Of a stretch of 5,728 nt of DNA, positions 1 through 5,223 are shown one piece after another (within the stretch, counting starts at the first letter, position 1; every line of letters begins with the position of its first letter). Location of the stretch: NCBI GenBank assembly GCA_014523525.1, contig JAATVL010000260.1, forward strand, positions 1-5,728. Reading direction: 5' to 3'. The notes under the pieces are model-generated. The model searched no databases, was not told the origin of the DNA, and worked only from the letters and a program-made list of their open reading frames with translations. The stretch is from Nitrososphaerales archaeon TH703 (GTDB lineage: Archaea > Thermoproteota > Nitrososphaeria > Nitrososphaerales > Nitrososphaeraceae). Both the position numbers and the translations under genes were made by a program.

Positions 1-153
1 ATTTCGATCTTAATTCTGTGCATCATTTTAACCTTAAAAAATAGGTAAAAGTTGGAACCTTCTCTTGCTATATTACTTGGCTGTCATGTTCTCTTTATTC
101 AATACTGGTAGACAATGTCGCAAACAAAAAAATGTAGAGGGATACAATATTTT
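1..153. other. Non-coding left flank, 3' side of hsp20
   Basis: I find no credible gene here. A plus-strand open frame beginning near position 65 runs antisense through the hsp20 C-terminus and has no recognisable protein character, so I treat it as a shadow. The stretch contains A/T runs around 36-42 and 126-132. Its only likely role is as the 3' trailer of hsp20, which is transcribed leftwards. Confidence 0.5.
126..132 (-). terminator. Oligo-T terminator candidate downstream of hsp20
   Basis: Read on the minus strand this is a run of seven T residues about 22 nt beyond the hsp20 stop codon, with no obvious stem before it. Archaeal RNA polymerase terminates at U-rich stretches without needing a hairpin, so this is the simplest candidate for the end of the hsp20 transcript. 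The assignment rests only on position and base composition. Confidence 0.4.
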
Positions 154-657
154 CTACTTTATCTCTACTTTGGTTTCCTCTTCCGCCTTTGTTGGTGTTT
201 TTTTGGTAAGTTCTATTCGAAGGACCCCATTTTCCATTTTTGCATCTACTTTTGAGGGAATAATTTCTTCAGGTATTGGTATACGCCTGCTAAAAGATTG
301 GTAAGACCGTTCATTGTATACATAGTTTTTCCCCTTGTCTTCAGACTTTTTTTCCTGTTGGCCGGATACCTCAACTTTATTCTTACCTACCTTAATGTCT
401 ATTTTTTCTTTTGGAATTCCTGGAATTTCTAATGAAATTTCGTATTTATCTCCTTTATCTACCATATCACATAATGGTAGTCTGGTATCCATTGCCTGAA
501 ATGAAGGCAAATTCAATTCCCAAGAACGCGGCCACCATGATGAGGCAAAGGCATCCTCTATGTCTTTTCTAAAAGTGTCAAATACGTCCTCAAAAGGTCT
601 GCGCGATAATGGTTTTCTTCTCATGTCTCTTGTAATATCTGATTTTTCTGAACTCAT
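154..657 (-). CDS. hsp20: Small heat-shock protein, Hsp20/alpha-crystallin family
   Basis: An ATP-independent holdase chaperone, expected to form cytoplasmic oligomers that bind unfolding proteins and pass them to ATP-dependent chaperones. The 167-aa product has a variable N-terminal arm rich in F, W and charged residues (about 1-60). An alpha-crystallin domain follows (about 62-151) with the conserved LEIPGIPKEKI segment (76-86), the SxRIPIP strand (123-129) and the hallmark A-x4-NGVL motif (A139-L146). The C-terminal tail ends in V164-E165-I166, a conservative version of the I-x-I motif that docks neighbouring dimers. The frame is open 21 codons further upstream, but I chose the ATG at 657 because an archaeal TATA box lies about 27 nt before it, implying a nearly leaderless mRNA and leaving the longer start outside the transcript. 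It is on the same strand as the archaemetzincin gene, 178 bp away, with its own promoter. Length is normal for the family. Confidence 0.93.
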   Translation of the reverse strand: MSSEKSDITRDMRRKPLSRRPFEDVFDTFRKDIEDAFASSWWPRSWELNLPSFQAMDTRLPLCDMVDKGDKYEISLEIPGIPKEKIDIKVGKNKVEVSGQQEKKSEDKGKNYVYNERSYQSFSRRIPIPEEIIPSKVDAKMENGVLRIELTKKTPTKAEEETKVEIK

Positions 658-679
658 ATTGATTTTATTATGTCGATGA

Positions 680-687
680 TATTTAAG
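680..687 (-). promoter_or_regulatory. TATA box of hsp20
   Basis: On the minus strand the sequence reads CTTAAATA, close to the archaeal TATA consensus, centred about 27 nt before the chosen hsp20 ATG. Transcription would start within a few bases of the ATG, giving a leaderless or nearly leaderless mRNA. I see no clear heat-shock regulator operator overlapping it. Confidence 0.6.
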
Positions 688-835
688 GTCGCGGCATGCA
701 TTGAATGGCACAGTACACAACGTGTATTGTTACTCGGTAAATAGAGGGATCATACATTCTCATACAAATTTCTTTTCGTGAAGAATCTATCAACACGAAC
801 ACGAAACCATAAGATTACTAGTTTTTTTCGCTTTC

Positions 836-1423
836 TCAAACTACTGGTCTAAAATATTTGCTTCTACAACTGGAACAAAAACTTCTTCCCTTGGTATCTG
901 TATCATGTAAAGAATTACTAAAGTGCATTACACATCTTGGACTCTGACAATGAACAAAACCAAATACGTGTCCTAATTCATGTACAGACTCTTTTACCAT
1001 CCTTTCGTAAGATAACTGGTCATTTGGTTTTAGGCCATAGAATTCTTGCCTAATCCTAGGCAGATATATTATCCCTAATCCTCCTTTAGGATACGCTTCT
1101 CCCAGGACATAATTCAAACCATCTGAATACGCATCCACATCCAAGATGAAAAGTATTTTTGTATCTTTGTTTGGCCTGAATTGCTCAAAGAAGCAAACTA
1201 ATAACTTAGGGGAATACCATTGATTTCTACTCTTATCAAATGAAGATGTTTTTTTTAGCTGAACCAAATTAGAGTCGTTGGCAACAGTTGCAATCGTCAC
1301 TTTGATATTTTCAAATTCTCTCGATATATCATTGCCTAAATTATTAAGAGTTCCATAATCAAGCTCTGTTAAGAATGGTCTTACGATTATTTCCACGCTT
1401 TTGAATTTACATAGAATGATCAT
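836..1423 (-). CDS. amzA: Archaemetzincin family zinc metalloprotease
   Basis: A predicted cytosolic zinc-dependent peptidase of the archaemetzincin family (peptidase family M54). The catalytic helix carries HELGHVFGFVHC: zinc ligands H148, H152 and H158 with E149 as general base. It runs into the family-specific cysteine signature C159-x4-C164-V-M166 and, 16 residues later, C183-x2-C186, which bind a second structural zinc. M166 supplies the Met-turn. The N-terminal strand (VEIIVRPF) and the central FILDVDAY and VLGEAYPKGGLGIIYLPR segments also match the family. The product is 195 aa from the ATG at 1423. Alternatives are a TTG at 1444 (202 aa) and a GTG at 1396 (186 aa), which begins exactly at the conserved first strand. 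I see no convincing TATA box for any of the three. It is intact, on the same strand as hsp20, and abuts a divergent plus-strand gene. Physiological substrates are not known from the sequence. Confidence 0.9.
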   Translation of the reverse strand: MIILCKFKSVEIIVRPFLTELDYGTLNNLGNDISREFENIKVTIATVANDSNLVQLKKTSSFDKSRNQWYSPKLLVCFFEQFRPNKDTKILFILDVDAYSDGLNYVLGEAYPKGGLGIIYLPRIRQEFYGLKPNDQLSYERMVKESVHELGHVFGFVHCQSPRCVMHFSNSLHDTDTKGRSFCSSCRSKYFRPVV

Positions 1424-1426
1424 AAT

Positions 1427-1719
1427 ATGTTTGTTGATTGGCAACGAGTTTCTGGAGGGCTAAAATGGAATACACCATTAGAGTTACTCAACGTTTTTGC
1501 AATTTTCATTACATTGACATTTTTTGCGTACCTAAATTACATCTCCAGTAGTGGCAATCTTATAGTACTTTGCGAATTCAATGATATGACTAGGAAAAAC
1601 TTGAAAATTTGGCTAGAGCTTATGCTAAGAAAGATATTGAACAGAATCAGGATAGAATACTTTCATCCATCCTCCCTTGTCAACAGACTCAGAGTAATTC
1701 CAACCAGAACAGCCTATAA
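1427..1719 (+). pseudogene. Small single-span membrane protein, one frameshift
   Basis: I do not recognise a named family. From the ATG at 1427 the frame encodes a short polar start (MFVDWQRVSGGLKWNTP), then a strongly hydrophobic segment (about residues 19-40, LLNVFAIFITLTFFAYLNYI) that should cross the membrane, then LCEFNDMTRK. At the A-run 1595-1599 the coherent reading moves by one base: it continues as KLENLARAYAKKDIEQNQ and a polar Q/N/S-rich tail ending at TAA 1717-1719. With one extra A the whole is a 98-aa protein with one transmembrane helix and a charged helical C-terminal part. Read literally, the first frame runs on to 1726 with an implausible basic tail. The start codon lies only 3 bp from the ATG of the divergent archaemetzincin gene, which is tight for two promoters. 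A chance ORF remains possible. Confidence 0.42.
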
Positions 1720-1735
1720 GCACTGACGATATAGT

Positions 1736-1761
1736 CTATACTGCAATAAATGCAATTATAG
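1736..1761. repeat. Imperfect inverted repeat
   Basis: CTATACTGCA and TGCAATTATAG face each other across a 5-nt ATAAA loop. The arms pair except for a one- versus two-base bulge. It begins 16 nt after the stop of the plus-strand membrane-protein gene and is followed by a mildly T-rich stretch, so it could be part of that gene's transcript end. It is AT-rich and short, and could be chance. Confidence 0.3.
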
Positions 1762-1853
1762 TTTAATATCTAGTTGAGTTTTCCATTACCTCTCAAGACT
1801 GGTCGTTTGTGAACCAAATTTGGCATGATTTTTGGACTTGAGTCGGATACCAA

Positions 1854-1861
1854 CTTATATC
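1854..1861 (+). promoter_or_regulatory. TATA box of phaC
   Basis: CTTATATC matches the archaeal TATA consensus well and is centred about 34 nt before the TTG start of phaC, predicting a transcript start near 1882 and a leader of roughly 9 nt. There is no Shine-Dalgarno motif between it and the start, consistent with short-leader transcripts in this lineage. Confidence 0.5.
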
Positions 1862-1890
1862 AGTAGCAAACAGTTTACTTGTAAAACGAG

Positions 1891-3198
1891 TTGCCAGTAG
1901 ATGAATCAAATGAGTTTGTTAATTCATGTTCAAGCTCAGCAGAATTCTACAGTACACTTGCGAGTGTATTTACAGATGTTTACTTAGCTTCTATCGGATG
2001 TTTTCTTGAAAATAAAAATTTGCAAAACTTCCAAGAGCTAGAGAAAAATTGGTTGTCTAAATGTCGAACTATTTTTGAAACCAGGTTCAGGGAGGACAAA
2101 TTTGTAAATTCACTTTCTAACGCGATATACTGCTATTCAAAATTTGCTTCAACAACAGGTCTAGGACAGTGGTATCAAAATATATCCAATCTAACTTCCC
2201 TGTGGAATAACTTCTTTATTGAGCCTTTAAGAGACACGTTTTGGAGGACTCCATCTCACAAGCTCGACTTTGAAGGAAAATTTGCACTATTTCATTACAA
2301 CCCTGCAGATAAAAGAGCAAATGGTAAAGCTCCTGTTCTCATTATATACGCATTTATTAATAGACACTACATACTTGACTTACTCCCACAAGTTAGTATT
2401 ATTCGCAGTTTACTTACCAATGGATTAGACATATTTGCAACAGATTGGGGAACCCCAAGTTCGTATGACCAAGATTTAACATTGCATCACTACATAAACA
2501 ATTACCTAGACAAGTCTGTAGATAGGATAAGAGAACATACGAATTCTGACAAAGTGTCAATATTTGGATACTGCTGGGGCGGTGACCTTGCTATCATGTA
2601 TGCAGCATTGTATCCCGAAAAGGTTAAGAATCTTATAACTTTGGCTACCCCAGGCGATTTCAGTCTTGATGATGGATTACTCAGTCTTTGGACGAAAAGA
2701 ATGAATGTAGACTCTCTTGTAGATACATTTGGTAACGCACCCAGTATGATGGTAAATGCCGCATTTGCGCTAAGAAATCCGATTGACTATATACATAAAA
2801 TTCCTCATTTTTTTGAAAAGCCACGAGATATCGAGTCAATTGCGGAGTTCTTTGCAACAGAGATGTGGTTATATGATAGTCCTCCTGTGATAGGAGAAAT
2901 ATACAGACAGTTTGTAAAGGATTGTTATCAAGATAACCTGCTTGTTAAGAACCAGATGAAAATCGGAAGTGGACAGACAGTAAATTTGAAAAGCATTAAA
3001 GTACCGTTCTTAAATATTCTAGCGAAAATGGATGACCTAGTGGCACCAAATTCTAGTAGAGTGCTTAACGATGCAGTAGGTAGCAACGATAAAAGCTTGA
3101 TGGAATTTAATTCGGGACATGTAGGTGCATGTATAAGCCCAAAGGCACACAAAGAGCTCTGGCCCAAAGTGGGAGAGTGGATAGCGAGTCGCTCTTAG
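1891..3198 (+). CDS. phaC: Polyhydroxyalkanoate synthase, class III-type catalytic subunit
   Basis: Polymerises (R)-3-hydroxyacyl-CoA into polyhydroxyalkanoate at the surface of storage granules, releasing CoA. The 435-aa product has an alpha/beta-hydrolase fold from about residue 125 onward. The nucleophile elbow is G226-Y-C228-W-G230-G, where cysteine replaces the lipase serine as in all PHA synthases. The other triad members are D382 (in DDLVAP) and H410 (in SGHVGA). The FATDWGTPS segment before the elbow is also typical. Bacterial class III PhaC is about 350-360 aa, so this protein carries roughly 70-100 extra N-terminal residues, helical and rich in F, W and Y. The start is TTG at 1891: the upstream in-frame stop is only three codons earlier and no ATG occurs in the N-terminal third. 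Class III enzymes need a PhaE partner, and I do not see a separate phaE in this window. A TATA box precedes it. Confidence 0.93.
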   Translation: MPVDESNEFVNSCSSSAEFYSTLASVFTDVYLASIGCFLENKNLQNFQELEKNWLSKCRTIFETRFREDKFVNSLSNAIYCYSKFASTTGLGQWYQNISNLTSLWNNFFIEPLRDTFWRTPSHKLDFEGKFALFHYNPADKRANGKAPVLIIYAFINRHYILDLLPQVSIIRSLLTNGLDIFATDWGTPSSYDQDLTLHHYINNYLDKSVDRIREHTNSDKVSIFGYCWGGDLAIMYAALYPEKVKNLITLATPGDFSLDDGLLSLWTKRMNVDSLVDTFGNAPSMMVNAAFALRNPIDYIHKIPHFFEKPRDIESIAEFFATEMWLYDSPPVIGEIYRQFVKDCYQDNLLVKNQMKIGSGQTVNLKSIKVPFLNILAKMDDLVAPNSSRVLNDAVGSNDKSLMEFNSGHVGACISPKAHKELWPKVGEWIASRS

Positions 3199-3276
3199 AT
3201 AAACCTAAGTAATTTTTGTTACATTCGATTTTGCTCACGATAAAAACATTTTGGATTTTATTTCTATATGGTAACG
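3199..3276. terminator. Convergent terminator region with oligo-T on both strands
   Basis: This short gap separates phaC from the 37-aa zinc-protein gene, which point towards each other. On the plus strand T5 occurs at 3213-3217, 15 nt after the phaC stop. On the minus strand T5 occurs at 3242-3246, about 31 nt after the zinc-protein stop. U-rich tracts without hairpins are the usual archaeal termination signals, so the region plausibly terminates both transcripts. Confidence 0.4.
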
Positions 3277-3390
3277 TCAATTAGAAATACTCGGATTTGT
3301 TTTATCCTTCGAGCAATCAATGCATCCTTCAAAGTCAATTTGATAGAGTTCTGTTTCATTCTTGTTACAAAATGGACACATGTTTTCCAT
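3277..3390 (-). CDS. 37-aa double-CxxC zinc-finger microprotein
   Basis: A very short gene below usual gene-calling limits. The product begins MENMCPFCNK, continues with 14 residues after the first CxxC pair (C5-x2-C8), and has a second pair, C23-x2-C26, in the context GCIDCSKDK. Four cysteines in two CxxC knuckles predict one bound Zn(II) in a minimal zinc-ribbon fold. There is no room for another domain. A TAA lies immediately before the ATG, so the start cannot be further upstream (an internal ATG at codon 4 is the alternative). A good TATA box sits about 30 nt before the ATG, as expected for a short-leader transcript. Tiny zinc-ribbon proteins are common in archaea, many of unknown role. 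Its partner is unknown. A chance ORF is possible but the combination of two CxxC pairs and a well-placed promoter argues against it. Confidence 0.6.
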   Translation of the reverse strand: MENMCPFCNKNETELYQIDFEGCIDCSKDKTNPSISN

Positions 3391-3416
3391 TTATTTGTCA
3401 TCGACATTGGGCCTCT

Positions 3417-3423
3417 GATATAC
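3417..3423 (-). promoter_or_regulatory. TATA box of the 37-aa zinc-protein gene
   Basis: On the minus strand this reads GTATATC, centred about 30 nt before the ATG at 3390. The predicted transcript start lies a few bases before the ATG, so the mRNA would be nearly leaderless. The placement supports the microprotein as a real gene. Confidence 0.45.
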
Positions 3424-3479
3424 TCTTGTTATCAACGGACTCGGGTCAATACGTCAACAAATGTTATCATTTTTATTTT

Positions 3480-3752
3480 TTACTTTAACACCCTCTTTTC
3501 AAAGGTCAGGCCAATTTGTTGAAATACTATTCTCTTGTAAAAATTATGTGAATCAATTCTATCAATTCTTGACTCAAGTCTTATGCGATAACACTTCTTT
3601 CTTTTGGCGATGAATTCACACTTCTTAATCAGTAGTTTGCCTATGCCATGGCTTCTGTACTCTTCAGATACTACCAGTTCTGGAATCCAGAACTCCCTCA
3701 GCGGTTGATTAAGTCTTTCAAGTAATTCTGCAAAAACCAGGACGAAATCATT
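3480..3752 (-). pseudogene. GNAT acetyltransferase, N-terminally truncated remnant
   Basis: A 90-codon open frame with the C-terminal two thirds of a GNAT N-acetyltransferase, which normally moves an acetyl group from acetyl-CoA to an amine. It shows the strand FVLVFAE, then the core strand WIPELVVSEEYR, the acetyl-CoA pyrophosphate loop R33-S-H-G36-I-G38, the following helix KLLIKKCEFIAKRKK, and the late motif SHNFYKRIVFQQIGL that corresponds to the family's N-x-FY-x-x-x-GF element. The first 50-60 residues of a GNAT (strand 1 and helices 1-2) are absent. The frame is closed by TAA at 3753-3755, and no ATG, GTG or TTG occurs in it before the last three sense codons. It therefore cannot be translated as it stands. 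It sits only 5 bp after the stop of the 51-aa zinc-protein gene, suggesting a deletion that removed the 5' part. The preserved codons imply recent loss or a sequence error. Confidence 0.75.
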
Positions 3753-3757
3753 TTAGA

Positions 3758-3913
3758 TCAATAATCTTTTTCCTTAGTTTCATAATGGCAAGAGTAACAT
3801 GTACCGCACCACGAACAAATTTTGGGTGTTTCAGCCTTGCACTTTGGACAAATGCTTTCTTGATCATGAACAGTAACTTCATGAAAATCATGAGGAGACC
3901 TAATTCGCGTCAT
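3758..3913 (-). CDS. 51-aa six-cysteine zinc-binding microprotein
   Basis: The product starts MTRIRSPHDFHEVTVHD and then packs six cysteines in three CxxC units: C22-P-K-C25, C33-S-W-C36 and C39-Y-S-C42-H43, ending YETKEKDY. The first two units, 7 residues apart, look like a compact zinc knuckle. The third, immediately after, could join a second site with H43 or nearby histidines (H8, H11, H16). The CxxCH string is formally a haem c motif, but the product has no signal peptide and is cysteine-rich throughout, so zinc is far more likely. An AT-rich TATA-like element is centred 25 nt before the ATG, consistent with a leaderless mRNA. Codon use and the dense CxxC pattern make chance unlikely. 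I do not recognise a named family. Possible roles are nucleic-acid binding or a zinc-ribbon adaptor, unproven. Confidence 0.7.
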   Translation of the reverse strand: MTRIRSPHDFHEVTVHDQESICPKCKAETPKICSWCGTCYSCHYETKEKDY

Positions 3914-3934
3914 CTATATTCAAAGTCCTCCATG

Positions 3935-3941
3935 TTAAATT
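3935..3941 (-). promoter_or_regulatory. TATA-like element of the 51-aa zinc-protein gene
   Basis: The minus strand reads AATTTAA, centred about 25 nt before the ATG at 3913, the spacing expected for leaderless archaeal transcripts. A second AT-rich candidate, TTATAATATT at 3949-3958, lies about 41 nt before that ATG and 21 nt before an upstream 7-codon ORF, so two start sites are possible. Confidence 0.4.
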
Positions 3942-4101
3942 ATCAGTAAATATTATAAAACAATATAATATGAAGCTTGTTACTAATTAAAATCATATCA
4001 TCTTATGCATTTGTTCTTTTTGTACCTGCTGATTCTATTATTATCCACTGCTGATACCAATCCATGGGAAGTCAGTATTATATCAAGAACCAATCTCATG
4101 A

Positions 4102-4109
4102 GTTATTAA
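4102..4109 (+). promoter_or_regulatory. Possible TATA element of the winged-helix-like gene
   Basis: GTTATTAA is centred about 26 nt before the ATG at 4132, the right distance for a leaderless start. The match to the TATA consensus is only fair, and the nearby TTATAATTTT (4114-4123) matches better but is too close to the ATG. The call rests mainly on spacing. Confidence 0.28.
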
Positions 4110-4131
4110 CTGGTTATAATTTTTCTCTAAC

Positions 4132-4519
4132 ATGAGTGATCGAACTCCAATCGATATGGGCACCATTACCGAACTTATGAGAAAGCCGGTTATTGTAAGG
4201 TTTGTAACCATTCCAGATATAACAAGTCTCTCGATTCTAGAGCTTTTGGAGTATGGTCTAACTCTCAAGGACGTCAATTATTCAATGGCAAATGGAGTCA
4301 TATGTTATGACAAACCAACGAAGCCCTTGGGCAGTGAAGAATCAAGTGCATTGGGGGGATTACTATAACAACTTCCTAAATAGTAAAGTTAAGTTAGCTG
4401 AGATTGGTCTATACATTTTAGAATCTATAAAGGGCGGTCAATACGGACAAAAGTCGTCAATGGTACCTGAATATCCATCTTCTGATCCTGATCCACGCCA
4501 TGTTTCTGATATAAATTAA
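4132..4519 (+). pseudogene. Winged-helix-like regulator, frameshifted in a G6 tract
   Basis: Two overlapping open frames join into one coherent 128-aa protein. The first (ATG 4132) reads MSDRTPIDMGTITELMRKP, a strand IVRFVTIP, then two helices joined by a turn, SILELLEYG and TLKDVNYSMANG, and a strand VICYDKP, like a helix-turn-helix. It would stop at 4366-4368. After the six G residues at 4353-4358 the other frame continues as GDYYNNFLNSKVKLAEIG and LYILESIKG, resembling a wing plus the C-terminal helix of archaeal winged-helix proteins, with a polar tail ending at TAA 4517-4519. One G fewer restores the frame exactly. I think a small cytoplasmic DNA-binding regulator is likely, but no family name is certain. 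Read literally the gene makes a 78-aa truncated product. The break may be an assembly error, a genuine mutation or a slippery phase-variable tract. Confidence 0.6.
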
Positions 4520-4574
4520 AGTTATACGAGTGCTTCATGAACATAGGCTGTCGATGATGATACTCCAATCTTCC

Positions 4575-4581
4575 AAAAAAA
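4575..4581 (-). terminator. Oligo-T terminator candidate downstream of the CBS genes
   Basis: On the minus strand this is T7, about 68 nt past the last stop of the multi-CBS gene at 4649, in the gap between convergent genes. No hairpin precedes it. It is the only long T-run in that gap on this strand, so it is the likeliest transcript end. Evidence is compositional only. Confidence 0.3.
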
Positions 4582-4648
4582 TCCAGCTCTAATACATTTA
4601 CATATGATTCCAATTATTAGAAACTACTTGAAAGTAAGAACATAATCG

Positions 4649-5223
4649 CTACTTCCTTCCACGGAATTCTATCCTATCGCTTGCAACGTAGTAGTCATTG
4701 TCAACTCTAACAATCATGTTCCTTATTTTCCTCTCAAACATAATTCTCAAGGCCGCTTTGGGGTTAGTTTTATTTGATAATAAGACTAGTGGAGAAGAAA
4801 TATATTTTAATGAAACACGGGGAATGCTCCTTGCTATTATAGGTAAAACATTCCTTATGGAGAGCTAAGCTACAGCTAAACCTGATTTCGTTATCGGTAC
4901 AAAAGGAAAGCATGTTTGTTTAAAAATATTTATAGCCTTACTTACCGGGAGTTCCATTTCAAGGTAGATTCCAGAATTATCCATCATCTGCGCTGCACTT
5001 ACCTCCAGCCAATCTAGGTTTTTCGAATTAATGATAGTAAGCAAGATTTGTTTACTACCAATCCTACCAATCGGTCTTTCGCCTTCTACAACAATTAAGC
5101 CATCTACATATATCTGTGGCCCTATTGCCAAAAAAGGTGCAATCTGCATTAAGGTTGAATCAGCAAGAACTCTTCTTTGCTTACAAATATCGTAAATCTA
5201 TGCGGAGAATCAATCCCAATCAT
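4649..5223 (-). pseudogene. Multi-CBS-domain protein, frameshift plus in-frame TAG
   Basis: CBS modules bind adenosyl nucleotides and act as energy or ligand sensors. The gene appears to start at ATG 5223 (MIGIDSPHRF), overlapping the end of the preceding CBS/winged-helix gene by 14 nt as in an operon. At the TTT 5194-5196 the coherent frame shifts by one base and continues YDICKQRRVLADSTLMQIA, then VDGLIVVEGERPIGRIGSKQ (first CBS module), AAQMMDNSGI ... AINIFKQTCFPFVPITKSGLAVA (second module). There a TAG (4865-4867) interrupts. The same frame runs on for 71 further codons: LSIRNVLPIIARSIPRVSL, then KYISSPLVLLSNKTNPKAALRIMF and NMIVRVDNDYYVASDRIEF (a third, shortened module), ending at TAG 4649-4651. 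The restored protein is about 191 aa. The minimal ORF from ATG 5149 to 4865 (94 aa) would begin inside the first module. Both lesions are single-base changes. Confidence 0.78.

Larger units (their letters stand above)
3914..4131. other. AT-rich divergent intergenic region
   Basis: This 218-bp stretch separates the minus-strand zinc-protein gene from the plus-strand winged-helix-like gene and must contain both promoters. It holds a 7-codon minus-strand ORF (3910-3933) whose stop overlaps the next ATG, and a 20-codon minus-strand ORF (4003-4065, MDWYQQWIIIESAG...) that I cannot confirm as a gene. I see no strong inverted repeat, riboswitch-like structure or tRNA. Confidence 0.5.

Noticed and set aside
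65..304. 79-aa plus-strand ORF with hydrophobic stretches
   Set aside because: More than half of it lies antisense to the well-supported hsp20 C-terminus. No family features are visible.
1770..1826. 18-codon minus-strand ORF (MPNLVHKRPVLRGNGKLN)
   Set aside because: Too short and without a promoter at the usual spacing or any motif. Frames of this size are common by chance.
2928..3167. 79-aa minus-strand ORF
   Set aside because: Entirely antisense to the phaC region carrying the catalytic Asp and His. It is a shadow.
3268..3522. 84-aa plus-strand ORF (and a 63-aa one inside it)
   Set aside because: It overlaps the 37-aa zinc-protein gene and the GNAT remnant on the other strand, both of which have recognisable motifs. 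The composition looks like a reverse-strand shadow.
3787..3799. CxxCH (CYSCH) in the 51-aa protein as a haem c attachment site
   Set aside because: There is no signal peptide or membrane anchor, and the protein has two further CxxC units, so zinc binding explains the cysteines better.
4003..4065. 20-codon minus-strand ORF (MDWYQQWIIIESAG...)
   Set aside because: The beginning looks protein-like, but it ends after 20 residues, and the nearest TATA-like sequence is too close to the ATG. Not enough to call.
3199..4131. CRISPR array, tRNA or other structured RNA in the gap after phaC
   Set aside because: No regularly spaced repeats and no cloverleaf were seen. The stretch is explained by two microproteins, the GNAT remnant and a divergent promoter region.
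4083..4277. 64-aa minus-strand ORF
   Set aside because: Antisense to the N-terminal half of the winged-helix-like gene, with no motif of its own.
4425..4613. 62-aa minus-strand ORF
   Set aside because: Its 3' half is antisense to the restored end of the winged-helix-like gene. The 5' part reads MESYVNVLELDFFGRLEYHH but has no partner frame or motif that would support a gene.
4649..5223. Pyrrolysine decoding of the internal TAG
   Set aside because: TAG is used as an ordinary stop for hsp20, phaC and the end of this gene. The same gene also has a frameshift, so mutation or sequence error is simpler.
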